The notes below the pieces were generated by a model, which had not been told where the DNA came from, ran no database searches, and was given only the letters and a program-made list of their open reading frames with translations. 64,000 nt of DNA from Planktomarina sp. (GTDB taxonomy: Bacteria > Pseudomonadota > Alphaproteobacteria > Rhodobacterales > Rhodobacteraceae): the NCBI GenBank assembly GCA_016780825.1, contig JADHLF010000005.1, positions 1 through 64,000 of the forward strand. The letters run 5' to 3'. Each line of letters starts with the position of its first letter. Positions within the stretch are counted from its first letter, which is position 1. Made by a program: the position numbers and the translations under genes. This document shows, in pieces, positions 24,414 to 33,138 of the stretch.

Positions 24414-24559
24414 TTTCTTCTCCATTCGTTTTGGTTCTCACGACTCGCGTGCAGAACCTAAAGGTTAACCCAATCCAGATGACGCTCCGGATAAAGCAAA
24501 TTTAATTTGTTTTTGCAAATGCAGTTTCGGCATCTTTTCGCCAAAAACCGCGCCACTCG

Positions 24560-25159
24560 TCAAATTAGCAACACCTGAGTGCCGATCTTCGTAAGTTCAT
24601 ATAATTCAGCAATTTGCTCATTGTAAAGCCCGATGCAGCCGTTGGAGGATCTGCGGCCAATCTTCCGAGTGTCATGGGTGCCGTGAATACGGTAATAGGT
24701 CCAAGACAGATACAGGGCATGGCTTCCCAATGGGTTGTCCGGTCCCGGCCCTACATATTCAGGCCATTCCGGATTGCGCTTTCGCATCTCAGGGGTTGGT
24801 CGCCAGGAGGGGCCAACGACTTTGCGCACAACCTTCGTCCGGCCTTTGCGGGTTAAATCGGCGGTCATCGGAACGGATGTAGGGTATAGCTTGTAAATCG
24901 ACTCGTCTTCAGACCAGTAATGCAGCGCCCGCGAGTCAATATCGGATAAAATCGCCCCATTCTTCAGCGTGTCAAAATAAGGGCGCCAATCCAACATTCT
25001 AAAACTGCTGATATTGCGCAAGGCCGTCTTTTGGGAGTCAGCATACACCTCGACAGCATCCAGCGCCCCGGTCTCTTGCGACAGGGCAATCGTGCCAGAC
25101 AAGGATGCCGCCCCTGTCAAAAATGCCCGTCTTGGCAAATGGTATTTCGCTCCGCCCAT
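24560..25159 (-). CDS. L,D-transpeptidase (YkuD domain), exported
   Basis: 199 residues from ATG 25159 (GGAG 8 bases upstream). The N-terminus LPRRAFLTGAASLSGTIALS resembles a twin-arginine signal. The YkuD catalytic domain covers roughly residues 70-199 with RIHGTHD (His159) and SSNGCIGLYN (Cys175 nucleophile), plus PLGSHALYLSW. Such enzymes make 3-3 peptidoglycan cross-links or attach proteins to the wall in the periplasm. The residue after Cys-Ile is Gly rather than the common Arg. It is divergent from the CAP-domain lipoprotein gene; a second, different L,D-transpeptidase follows at 25859. Confidence 0.9.
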   Translation of the reverse strand: MGGAKYHLPRRAFLTGAASLSGTIALSQETGALDAVEVYADSQKTALRNISSFRMLDWRPYFDTLKNGAILSDIDSRALHYWSEDESIYKLYPTSVPMTADLTRKGRTKVVRKVVGPSWRPTPEMRKRNPEWPEYVGPGPDNPLGSHALYLSWTYYRIHGTHDTRKIGRRSSNGCIGLYNEQIAELYELTKIGTQVLLI

Positions 25160-25309
25160 GTTTTTTACTCCACATGTGTTGAGGTTGCTTACAAAAAAAA
25201 TCGACAACACACAAATCAAACACACATTATTTGCCACATTTGTCTTAAAATTGGGTTTGATTGGCAACGCATTGCCGCTATGGATGCGACACATAAACGA
25301 GGATTCAAC

Positions 25310-25831
25310 ATGATTTACCGGGTCATTCTAGCGCTTGGCGTGCTCCTTTTGGCGGGATGTACACAAGATACCAGATCCAGCCTCGGGCCGGGAGATCGCC
25401 CATTGCGTCCGCTCTATGTCATCAAAGAAGCGGACGCCGCGCGCATTCAATACAGTGTTTTAGATGGTATAAACAGCCTGCGGCGCGCCGCAGGCCTGCA
25501 AACATTGATCTTTAATGCCAAGCTCAACGCCGCTGCTGCCACCCATGCGCGCGATATGTCGGTGCAAAACCGCGCCTGGCATTTTGGCTCTGACGGCTCC
25601 TCTCCGCTCGACCGTATGGAACGCGTTGGCTATGAGGGCACGCTTCTTGGCGAGAATATTTCAGAGACATTTGAATCGGAAATTGAAACCCTCGCAGCTT
25701 GGATGGAGACCCCAGCCACGCGCACGATCATCCTCGCACCAGAAGCGCAAGAAATGGGTTTCAGCTGGTATCAAGAACCAGGTGGCAAGATTTGGTGGAC
25801 ATTGGTCACCGGCATCGAAGCGCAACAGTAA
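25310..25831 (+). CDS. CAP/SCP-domain lipoprotein
   Basis: 173 residues from ATG 25310 with GAGGA upstream; upstream in-frame codons belong to no recognisable domain. Lipobox LLLAGC gives a lipidated Cys17. The CAP domain runs ~50-173: VLDGINSLRRAAGLQTLIFN, LNAAAATHARDMSVQNRAWH, RVGYEGTLLGENIS and WMETPATRTIIL, ending EMGFSWYQEPGGKIWW. The conserved His and Glu of CAP proteins (ATHARDM, GENIS) are present. Bacterial CAP proteins (YkwD-like) are extracytoplasmic and of uncertain activity. Two flanking L,D-transpeptidases suggest a cell-envelope role. Confidence 0.85.
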   Translation: MIYRVILALGVLLLAGCTQDTRSSLGPGDRPLRPLYVIKEADAARIQYSVLDGINSLRRAAGLQTLIFNAKLNAAAATHARDMSVQNRAWHFGSDGSSPLDRMERVGYEGTLLGENISETFESEIETLAAWMETPATRTIILAPEAQEMGFSWYQEPGGKIWWTLVTGIEAQQ

Positions 25832-25858
25832 GACTGCAAAAGCCCCCCCAAACAGGCT

Positions 25859-26353
25859 CTAGGGGTAGATCCAAATCGGCGTGCCGATATCAACCATTGC
25901 ATAAATCTCTTCAATTTCGCTATTGCTCACCGCAACGCAGCCCCAAGTCCAATCTTTAAAGAAGAAGCGATAGGAACTCGGCGTGCCATGTATAAAAATA
26001 TCGCCTCCCGGACTTCGCGCCCCAGCGGCCCGCCGGTCCGCCGCATTGGGGTAAGAGATGCCCACCGATAAATGAAATTGGCTGTTGGGATTTTTACGAT
26101 CAATGAAATATTGCCCCTCGGGGGTTTTGCCGTCACCTTCAAATTGCTTATGGCCAATTGGTGCGAAGCCCAGTTTAAAGTCATATGCTTTGATGACCCT
26201 ATTGCCTTGGAATAAGAACATGCGGCGTTCAGCCTTGTATAAGACCAAGGCTGTCGCTTTCGGAAGATCTGTCCTTAAGATGGGTTTGGGATCGGAGCAG
26301 GCGGCCAAGACCAAAGCGATGCAAAACATCGCAACGATATTAAAAACTCTCAT
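25859..26353 (-). CDS. L,D-transpeptidase lipoprotein (YafK/ErfK type)
   Basis: 164 residues from ATG 26353 (a GTG at 26362 is also possible). Signal FNIVAMFCIALVLAAC with lipobox at Cys19, so membrane-anchored. YkuD domain: ALVLYKAERRMFLFQGNRVI, FKLGFAPIGHKQFEGDGKTP, EGQYFIDRKNPNSQFHLSVG, FIHGTPSS (His) and WTWGCVAVSNSEIEEIY (catalytic Cys). The GDGKTPEG and WGCVAVSN blocks mark the YafK/DpaA-like branch, some of which cleave rather than form wall attachments. It converges with the CAP gene 27 bases away. Confidence 0.88.
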   Translation of the reverse strand: MRVFNIVAMFCIALVLAACSDPKPILRTDLPKATALVLYKAERRMFLFQGNRVIKAYDFKLGFAPIGHKQFEGDGKTPEGQYFIDRKNPNSQFHLSVGISYPNAADRRAAGARSPGGDIFIHGTPSSYRFFFKDWTWGCVAVSNSEIEEIYAMVDIGTPIWIYP

Positions 26354-26412
26354 TGTCCTCACCCCAAGTCACCTAGACCATCTCTACCTCAGGATGATTA
26401 AAATACAACTCA

Positions 26413-27174
26413 TCAATCTTGGATTAAACGCTCCTCAATCGCTTTAAGCCGCGCTAGGACCTCATCGCGATAGGTGTCTGTTTTTTGATCTGCCTCTTCA
26501 GAATGCGCATCCTGCATGGAGTTCACGATCAAACCCACCAGCAGGTTCACCACAGCAAAGGTGGTGACCATGATAAAGGGCACGAAAAACACCCAGGCAT
26601 AGGGATATACTTCCATCACTGGGCGCACGATTCCCATCGACCAGCTTTCCAATGTCATGATCTGGAATAACGAATAAGCCGACCGCCCGAGCGAGCCAAA
26701 CCATTGCGGGAAATCCGCGCCAAACAGTTTGGTTGAGATCACCGATCCAATATAAAAAATGATCCCCATCAACAAGAAAACCGACGCCATACCGGGCAAG
26801 GCGGTGATAAACCCCTCGACCACCCGGCGCAGGCGCGGCGCGACGGAAACCACGCGCAAAATGCGCAATATGCGCAAAGACCGCAGGACAGACAGACTCT
26901 GAGCCGCGGGAACAAGTGACACCGCGACAATCGCAAAATCAAAAATATTCCACCCATCGCGGAAAAATCTCAAGCGGTAGGCCGAGAGCTTCAGAGCCAG
27001 TTCCAGCACAAATATTGCCAAACAAATACGATCCAATACGCCAATGAGCCCACCGGCGCGCGCCATGACCATATCGGAGGTCTCTAACCCAAGAATAACC
27101 GCATTAAATACGATCACCGCGGTAATGAATTTACGAACTCCGGCGGACTCAAGAATGGTTTGAAGCTTTGTCAT
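26413..27174 (-). CDS. Bacterial voltage-gated sodium channel (NaChBac type)
   Basis: 253 residues from ATG 27174. One six-helix repeat of the voltage-gated channel fold: S1 ~17-35 (TAVIVFNAVILGLET), S2 ~43-62 (ICLAIFVLELALKL), S3 ~76-90 (NIFDFAIVAVSLVP), S4 with Arg98, 101, 104 and 107 at every third position (LRSLRILRILRV), pore helix and filter TLESWSM (174-180), S6 ~195-218 (FIMVTTFAVVNLLVGLIVNS), and a C-terminal helix rich in Asp/Glu (~222-253), likely the tetramerising coiled coil. The LESW filter matches sodium-selective NavAb/NaChBac channels, which are known in marine roseobacters. Its start is 5 bases beyond the stop of the RNA methyltransferase gene. Confidence 0.93.
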   Translation of the reverse strand: MTKLQTILESAGVRKFITAVIVFNAVILGLETSDMVMARAGGLIGVLDRICLAIFVLELALKLSAYRLRFFRDGWNIFDFAIVAVSLVPAAQSLSVLRSLRILRILRVVSVAPRLRRVVEGFITALPGMASVFLLMGIIFYIGSVISTKLFGADFPQWFGSLGRSAYSLFQIMTLESWSMGIVRPVMEVYPYAWVFFVPFIMVTTFAVVNLLVGLIVNSMQDAHSEEADQKTDTYRDEVLARLKAIEERLIQD

Positions 27175-27179
27175 CGATT

Positions 27180-28394
27180 TTAGACCTTGCTGAAGTGGGC
27201 AACAATCTCGATATGCGGTGACCATCTAAATTGATCAACCACTTCAATCCACTTTAGCAAATAACCGCCGTTACACAGCAAGGCCGCATCTCGCGCGAAA
27301 CTGACGGGATTGCATGACACCATAGCGATATCGCGCAAATGGCTTTGCGCCAACTGCGCCACTTGCTGCTCTGCGCCAGCACGGGGTGGGTCGATGATCG
27401 CTGCATTGTACGGTTTTAAATCCGTGTGATCTATCGGATTGCGAAACAAATCACGGGTGGAGGTTTTCACGCTCTTGATCCCCTGCGTGTGGCGCACGCC
27501 ATGAGCCAAGGCCTCTAGGAGCCCCACATCATTCTCGAAACACTGCAGCGTCGCCACATCCGCCAGCGGCAATCCCAATGTTCCTGCGCCAGAGAACAAA
27601 TCAACCACCCGATCCGCCCCCGCCAATGCATGCGCCACCGCCGCTTGAAGCGCGCGCTCGCCCGCCTGGGTGGCCTGTGTAAACGCCCTTGGCGGCGGAG
27701 AGATTTTCACCCTTCCAAAGGTCATTTGCGGCGCCTGATGCTGGCAAATGACTTCATCGCCCACGGACAGCCGGGCAATTCCATTGGATCCGGCCCAGTG
27801 CGCGAATGGACCAAAATCTTTGTCCTTGAGATGATCCAACCCCTCGACCGACAGATCAATCCCGCGCTCTGACGCTAAGATCCAAAAGCCAAGCTGGCCT
27901 TTGCGAGATCCAAATTGCGCCGTGAATTGCTCCAGCGCCGGGATGGTTTGCATAATCTCAGGCACCAGAACCTTGCAGGGCTCAATCGGCTGAATCGTGT
28001 CGCTCGCCTTGCCAAAAAATCCGACCGTTGCACCCTTCTTTGTGCGCCGGCCTGTGAGTTTGGCGCGGCGGCGAGAATTTTCTGGCGACGTGTGGAGCGC
28101 TTGGATTGTCGCTGTGATCCCTTGCGCCGCCAAGGCCCGCACCACAACCTCTTGTTTCCATTGCCCGACAAAATCAGGATGTGCATGATGTAATGCGCAG
28201 CCGCCACACCGCTTAAACGCGCTACACTGAGGGGTAATGCGGTGCTCGGAGGGCGTGACAATGCGTATATCTTGCAACCGATCACCCAACAAATCCCCGG
28301 AAACCACCTCACCAGGCAAGGCCCGATCAACAAATATCGGCCCTGCGGCCACCCCGTCGCCCAGGTGCCCTAAACGTTCGATTGTGAGTTCCAT
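27180..28394 (-). CDS. TrmA/RlmD-family RNA (uracil-5-)-methyltransferase
   Basis: 404 residues from ATG 28394, which overlaps the ABC exporter stop by one base (TAATG). N-terminal TRAM-like domain (ELTIERLGHLGDGVA, FVDRALPGEVVSGD), a probable 4Fe-4S site (CSAFKRCGGC, ~65-74, and a later Cys in EPCKVL), SAM motif VVDLFSGAGTLGLPLADVA (~265), DPPRAGAEQQV and the catalytic MVSCNPVSFARDA near the C-terminus. These are the features of RlmD (RumA), which makes m5U in 23S rRNA. RlmC or another target base remains possible. The sodium channel gene follows closely. Confidence 0.9.
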   Translation of the reverse strand: MELTIERLGHLGDGVAAGPIFVDRALPGEVVSGDLLGDRLQDIRIVTPSEHRITPQCSAFKRCGGCALHHAHPDFVGQWKQEVVVRALAAQGITATIQALHTSPENSRRRAKLTGRRTKKGATVGFFGKASDTIQPIEPCKVLVPEIMQTIPALEQFTAQFGSRKGQLGFWILASERGIDLSVEGLDHLKDKDFGPFAHWAGSNGIARLSVGDEVICQHQAPQMTFGRVKISPPPRAFTQATQAGERALQAAVAHALAGADRVVDLFSGAGTLGLPLADVATLQCFENDVGLLEALAHGVRHTQGIKSVKTSTRDLFRNPIDHTDLKPYNAAIIDPPRAGAEQQVAQLAQSHLRDIAMVSCNPVSFARDAALLCNGGYLLKWIEVVDQFRWSPHIEIVAHFSKV

Positions 28395-30232
28395 TAGGTC
28401 TCTTCCATTACCAAAAAGCCACCAGATTGGTGCTTCCAAAATCCAGCATAGGCCCCATTGGCGTCTAACAGGCTGGCATGGGTTCCCTCTTCTACAATGC
28501 GGCCCTCGTCAAGCACCACAATGCGATCCATGCGCGCGATGGTTGAAAGCCGATGCGCAATTGCAATCACGGTTTTGCCGCTCATGACACGGTATAGCGT
28601 CTCTAGAATGTCAGCCTCAACCGCACTGTCCAGCGCTGAGGTGGCCTCATCCAGCACCAAAATCGGTGCATCTTTTAAGATCACCCGCGCCAAAGCCACC
28701 CTTTGCCGCTGACCGCCCGATAGTTTCACACCCCGTTCACCGACCTGTGCATCATAGCCTTTGCGCCCCTCGGGATCTTCCAGCTGCAAGATAAACTCAT
28801 GCGCTTCTGCCTTTTTCGCAGCCTCGATCATGTCTTCCTCAGTGGCTCCAGGTTTGCCATAAAGAATATTGTCGCGCACAGAGCGATGCAGTAGCGAACT
28901 GTCTTGCTGCACCACACCAATTTGCGCCCGCAAACTGTCCTGTGTGACCTGAGAAATATTTTGTCCGTCAAAATAAATAGCCCCAGATTCAACATCATAA
29001 AACCGAAGCAGTAGCTTAATGAGAGTTGATTTCCCTGCGCCGCTGGCGCCAACCAACCCCAGACTCTCACCCGGCCTTATCTCAAGCGAGACATCCTCAA
29101 GCCCACCATAGTCCTTGCCATAGCGATGCGTTAGATTGGCGATCAAGATATGCGCCGCCTTCATCTGCAACTCCGAAGCACCCGGCGCATCAACCAGGGC
29201 AATGGGGGCAGAAATTGTCTCCATCCCCTCGCGAATGACCCCCATTTCTCTGAAAAGCGTGGTCAGCGCCCACATAATCCAATGAGACATGCCGCTCATC
29301 CGCAGGGTAAGGGCGGTCCCAGCGGCCACCACGCCCACATCCGCGCTGCCGATGCTCCACAGGTAGGTGGCCCAACCCACCACGCTGACGACCAAGAGAC
29401 CATCCAACAAAATAAGACCAAATTCCATGATCGTATAAAGCCGCATTTCCTTTTGAAAGGTCACGCGCGCCTCTTCAATCGCCTCTACCCCATAGTTCAA
29501 CTCTTGATCATTTTGGGAGAACATTTTGACCGCATGAATATTGGTATAGCTGTCCACCACCCGCCCCGTCACGGCACTGCGCGCATTCGACGCCGCCTCC
29601 GATGCCGGGCTGACGCGCCGCACAGTCCAAACGACCAAAGCGAAATACAGCCCTGTCCACATCGCAAGCGGGATCATCAGCCGAGGATCAGACTCGCCCA
29701 ATAGAAAAAATGCCCCGATCAAATAGGCCACCGAAAAGGTGACCGCATCAATCAGCTGATAGACAAATTCACCCGTTGCAGGCGGGGTTTGCATGATCCG
29801 ATTGGCAATGCGCCCAGCGAAATCATTTTCAAACCAGCCAACCGATTGCCGCAACACATGGCGATGCGCGCGGTAACGCACCAAAGTGCCCACATTTGGC
29901 AAAATTGTATTGTTGAGCAAAAGGGTCGAAAGCGTATCAATCAGCGGTCGAATCACAAGGATAAACCCGATCACCAAAACCAGCTCTAGCCAATGATTGT
30001 TCCAAAACTCAGACGGCGTTGCCTCTTGCATAGACGCAATCAGTCGCCCGAAATACCAGATAAGAAAAATCTGGACCGCGGCAACAAGCGTTTGAAACAA
30101 GGCAGAAAAGCAAAATATCGTTTTGAACGGGCGCAGATAGTCACGCAAAAAGGCCGAAAGCGCGCGCGGTGGACGATTGCTGACTGGGTAGGGCTGATAG
30201 GGATCAACCAATCTTTCGAAAAATCTAAACAT
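28394..30232 (-). CDS. ABC exporter, fused membrane and ATPase domains
   Basis: 612 residues. The N-terminal ~340 residues form the six-helix exporter membrane domain (FCFSALFQTLVAAVQIFLIW; WNNHWLELVLVIGFILVI; SVAYLIGAFFLL). ATPase domain: Walker A GLVGASGAGKST (~400), Q-loop GVVQQDSSLLHRSVRDNILYG, signature KLSGGQRQRVALARV (~500), Walker B PILVLDEATSALD, and H-loop AIAHRLSTIARMD. It should work as a homodimer or heterodimer in the inner membrane exporting a hydrophobic or peptide-like substrate; none can be named. It is the first gene of a tight series ABC exporter, RNA methyltransferase, sodium channel. Confidence 0.93.
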   Translation of the reverse strand: MFRFFERLVDPYQPYPVSNRPPRALSAFLRDYLRPFKTIFCFSALFQTLVAAVQIFLIWYFGRLIASMQEATPSEFWNNHWLELVLVIGFILVIRPLIDTLSTLLLNNTILPNVGTLVRYRAHRHVLRQSVGWFENDFAGRIANRIMQTPPATGEFVYQLIDAVTFSVAYLIGAFFLLGESDPRLMIPLAMWTGLYFALVVWTVRRVSPASEAASNARSAVTGRVVDSYTNIHAVKMFSQNDQELNYGVEAIEEARVTFQKEMRLYTIMEFGLILLDGLLVVSVVGWATYLWSIGSADVGVVAAGTALTLRMSGMSHWIMWALTTLFREMGVIREGMETISAPIALVDAPGASELQMKAAHILIANLTHRYGKDYGGLEDVSLEIRPGESLGLVGASGAGKSTLIKLLLRFYDVESGAIYFDGQNISQVTQDSLRAQIGVVQQDSSLLHRSVRDNILYGKPGATEEDMIEAAKKAEAHEFILQLEDPEGRKGYDAQVGERGVKLSGGQRQRVALARVILKDAPILVLDEATSALDSAVEADILETLYRVMSGKTVIAIAHRLSTIARMDRIVVLDEGRIVEEGTHASLLDANGAYAGFWKHQSGGFLVMEET

Positions 30233-30313
30233 AGCCGCTTAGAATACTGCGGCCTTGTATTTTTGCAAACAAAATAATGTGGTTAAACAAACAACCCCTT
30301 GAGACAGGGCATG

Positions 30314-31474
30314 TCACCCAAGGCCGTCCAAATGCCCCAAGATCTCATCTTTGGTGATCTGCATGTCCCGTGCAATCCAAATGTCTTGCGCGCGCTTCAA
30401 AGCCTCCCCAAGCGCTGGGCCTTGGTACTTTGGCATCAAATCAGCCGCTGAAACGGGGCACATAGACTGGGCGCCGCGGCGCACTGCCTCTTGCTCCGCC
30501 TCTGTAACCCTGTGCTCCGTCCAGGCCGCACGCAGCAGCCAAGACGACCAGCCCTGCGCCGCGCCCAGCGCATATCCATGCGCCAAGGCTTTTGATGTAT
30601 TTTGCCCGTGATACCGCAGCGCCTCAACCTGGCGCGCCTGTACGTTTGACAACCGCAAGCACTCTTGCACCGCCTCACCACCAAGACAGGCCAAGCGGCG
30701 CAGCGCATCGGGGGCATGCCCCTGCTCTAGATGCACCAAAAGCGAAACTGGGCGCGCCGAGGCGCCTGGTAGAACGCGGCCCAAGATGCCAGCGGCTTCC
30801 ATCGCAGCCAGCGCCGGGGCTGGGTCGGGGGCAGCCAATAGTTTGAGCAATTCAGTGCCGATCCGTTCTTTTGAAATGCGATCCAAGCCCGATTGCAAAG
30901 CCGCGCAGGCTGCAAGTGCCGGCGCATCAACCCCCTCAAGCGGATCGCCATACCACGCCCAAAACCGAAAAAACCGCAAGATGCGCAGATAGTCTTCGGT
31001 GATGCGGGCCTGCGGCTCACCGATAAAGCGCAACCGGCGCGCTTGCGCATCGGCCAGCCCCTCCAATGGGTCGATCACCTGGCCCGAGGCCTCCGCATAG
31101 AGTGCGTTCATGGTAAAATCGCGGCGTGCAGCATCGTCTTCAAGGGATGTGCCAAAGGCAACCTCAGCATGCCGACCATCGGTGGCTATATCTTTGCGAA
31201 ATGTGGTGATTTCATAAGATTTTCCGCCGAGCACAAAGGTCAATGTTCCATGATCTGCACCGGTGTCTATAACCTTTATTCCCCGGGCTTGAGCAATCCG
31301 CCGCATCTGATCTGGCACGGCGTCACTGGTCAAATCAATATCGGTTGCCGCAACGCCCATGACCGCATTGCGAATACAGCCACCGACATAAAATAACCGC
31401 GCGCCGGACTCCTCAAAAGCCTCAAAAAGCGGTGCTAGGATAGAGATATCAAGCCTGTTGGGGTCAATCTTCAT
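30314..31474 (-). CDS. cca: CCA tRNA nucleotidyltransferase / poly(A) polymerase family
   Basis: 386 residues from ATG 31474, overlapping the preceding Nudix gene by 4 bases. Head domain: FYVGGCIRNAVMGVAATDIDLTSD (~30-53), with the catalytic D-I-D pair, ITTFRKDIATDGRHAEV and DDAARRDFTMNALYAE, then the tRNA-binding FIGEPQARITEDYLRILRFF (~155-175). Class II nucleotidyltransferase that adds or repairs the tRNA 3' CCA end; related poly(A) polymerases are hard to separate by eye, and alphaproteobacteria generally have this single enzyme. In the operon hslO - Nudix - cca. Confidence 0.92.
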   Translation of the reverse strand: MKIDPNRLDISILAPLFEAFEESGARLFYVGGCIRNAVMGVAATDIDLTSDAVPDQMRRIAQARGIKVIDTGADHGTLTFVLGGKSYEITTFRKDIATDGRHAEVAFGTSLEDDAARRDFTMNALYAEASGQVIDPLEGLADAQARRLRFIGEPQARITEDYLRILRFFRFWAWYGDPLEGVDAPALAACAALQSGLDRISKERIGTELLKLLAAPDPAPALAAMEAAGILGRVLPGASARPVSLLVHLEQGHAPDALRRLACLGGEAVQECLRLSNVQARQVEALRYHGQNTSKALAHGYALGAAQGWSSWLLRAAWTEHRVTEAEQEAVRRGAQSMCPVSAADLMPKYQGPALGEALKRAQDIWIARDMQITKDEILGHLDGLG

Positions 31475-32067
31475 AGCAGGTCCATCCGATCGGCCAAGCC
31501 GCGCAATATCCGCGCAGTCGCGCCCCAGATGTAATAGGGCCCGTAAGGGACACAATAATAAGAGCGCCTCTGTCCGCGCCAGATCCGCGACTGAACTTGA
31601 AAATTCTGCGCCGTCACCACATGAGACAAGGGCACTTCAAACACCTCCGCCACCTCGCCCGGATCCGCCTTGACCACCCAAGGCGTTCTGATCCAGCCGA
31701 TGGTTGGAATGACGTTGAACCCCGTCACGGTTTCATGCGCAGGCAATTGCCCTAAGATCTGTACCAAGGATGGATCAAGCCCGGTCTCCTCATGCGCTTC
31801 GCGCAATGCTGTGGCGGAAATATCCGCATCACCCGCATCGCGTTTGCCACCGGGAAAGGCAATCTGTCCGGGATGGGATGACAAATGCGCCGCGCGTTTG
31901 GTTAGGACCACATGCACGCCAGAGGGCCGTTCAATCAAGGGCACCAAAACACCGGCCTCTGTCATTGCCGGCCCGCGCCCCGCCGCCCCCGGATTAAGAT
32001 CGAAATCCGACGAGGCACCGCCCGGCCGCGCCAAGGCGCGAAGAATATCAGCGCGTTGCGGAATCAT
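31471..32067 (-). CDS. CoA pyrophosphatase-type Nudix hydrolase
   Basis: 198 residues from ATG 32067, starting inside the last codons of hslO (20-base overlap). The CoA-specific signature is visible: VVLTKRAAHLSSHPGQIAFP followed by GGKRDAGDADISATALREAH and EETGL (Nudix box). The LTKR..HLS.H.GQIAFPGG pattern defines the NudL/PCD1 family, which splits CoA or its oxidised forms into phosphopantetheine and ADP derivatives. It lies between hslO and cca, overlapping both. Confidence 0.9.
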   Translation of the reverse strand: MIPQRADILRALARPGGASSDFDLNPGAAGRGPAMTEAGVLVPLIERPSGVHVVLTKRAAHLSSHPGQIAFPGGKRDAGDADISATALREAHEETGLDPSLVQILGQLPAHETVTGFNVIPTIGWIRTPWVVKADPGEVAEVFEVPLSHVVTAQNFQVQSRIWRGQRRSYYCVPYGPYYIWGATARILRGLADRMDLL

Positions 32068-33058
32068 TTTCAATGGGTGTTTTGGCCTCAAATCCAAGCG
32101 TGTCGGGATCAAAGCTGTAATGCGCACCGCAAAACTGGCAATCGGCGGTGACTTCATTGTCCTGTGTCGTCATATGCGCGATGTCTTTGGCCGAATAGAT
32201 CGACAGGCTTTGACGCACACGATCAGCCGAACAGGTACAGCCAAAGGTCACCGGCTGCGTGTCATAGACCCGCGGTTGCTCTTCATGAAACAAACGAAGC
32301 AGCAATTGCGTCGGCTCAATGGATGGTCCGACCAGCTCAAGCTGATCCACTGTGTCGAGCAATATATTCGCCCGGTTCCAATTTTCGCTCCCATCTGAAT
32401 CCAAAAGATCCGCTGCCGATAGCAAACCCTCTTCGCCCTGTGGCTCTTCTGAGGTCACATGCGAGCCCGCCGGAGGCATATGTTGCAGCATCACGCCGCC
32501 CGCGCGCCATCCAGCGGTGCCATCCGCCTCCTGCGAATACCCAAATGCCAAAGCAAAGCGGGTCGGTATTTGTTCCGATTGCGCAAAATAGGCCTCTGCA
32601 CAGGCCGAAAGAGACGGCCCCGCAATCGGCGTGATCCCTTGGTAGGGCTGCATATCCTGACCTTGATCAATCAAAATGGCGAAATACCCATTGCCAATTT
32701 GTTCAAAGCCGGGCGCTTGTGTATCCAGAGTCTCAGCATCATAGCTTGCATAGGCCCGGATACGCGCAGGCGCGCCATCTTCTGTCGGGCCATAGTAGTC
32801 AGTTGCAATCAAGCGCACCGCACCGCTGCCGCGCACTTGAAGCGAAAGTTTCCAGCGCAGCTTAATGCTTTCGCCAATCAAAGCCGTGAGCAAAGCCATC
32901 TCGGCCACAAGCGCCTCAACCACAGACGGATAATCATGCTGCGCGAGCACCTGGTCCAATACGCCATCAAGCCGCGCCACACGGCCACGGATATCGGATG
33001 CGTCCAATTGAAACGGCAAAACCGTATCATCCCAACTCATTTTTGCAGTTTGTGTCAT
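32048..33058 (-). CDS. hslO: Hsp33 redox-regulated chaperone
   Basis: 336 residues. The C-terminal zinc centre has the four cysteines of Hsp33 as C-x-C (FGCTCSADRV, ~280) and C-x2-C (CQFCGAHY, ~312). Oxidation of these releases zinc and activates the holdase. The N-terminal fold has LPFQLDASDIRGRVARLDGV and the C-terminal part FHEEQPRVYDTQPVTFG. Cytoplasmic; protects proteins during oxidative stress. First gene of hslO-Nudix-cca. Confidence 0.95.
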   Translation of the reverse strand: MTQTAKMSWDDTVLPFQLDASDIRGRVARLDGVLDQVLAQHDYPSVVEALVAEMALLTALIGESIKLRWKLSLQVRGSGAVRLIATDYYGPTEDGAPARIRAYASYDAETLDTQAPGFEQIGNGYFAILIDQGQDMQPYQGITPIAGPSLSACAEAYFAQSEQIPTRFALAFGYSQEADGTAGWRAGGVMLQHMPPAGSHVTSEEPQGEEGLLSAADLLDSDGSENWNRANILLDTVDQLELVGPSIEPTQLLLRLFHEEQPRVYDTQPVTFGCTCSADRVRQSLSIYSAKDIAHMTTQDNEVTADCQFCGAHYSFDPDTLGFEAKTPIENDSATR

Positions 33059-33138
33059 GATAGCTTTCCATAGATTGGCCTTGCCTTAAACTGTCCATAT
33101 AAGCGCGTCTAGGCTCACACCAAGTTTTGGAGAGAAGA

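Noticed and set aside
24512..24519. TTTGCAAA octamer, also at 30262-30269, like operators of PccR/RamB-type regulators
   Set aside because: An octamer is expected about once in this length by chance; the downstream genes are not carboxylic-acid metabolism genes.
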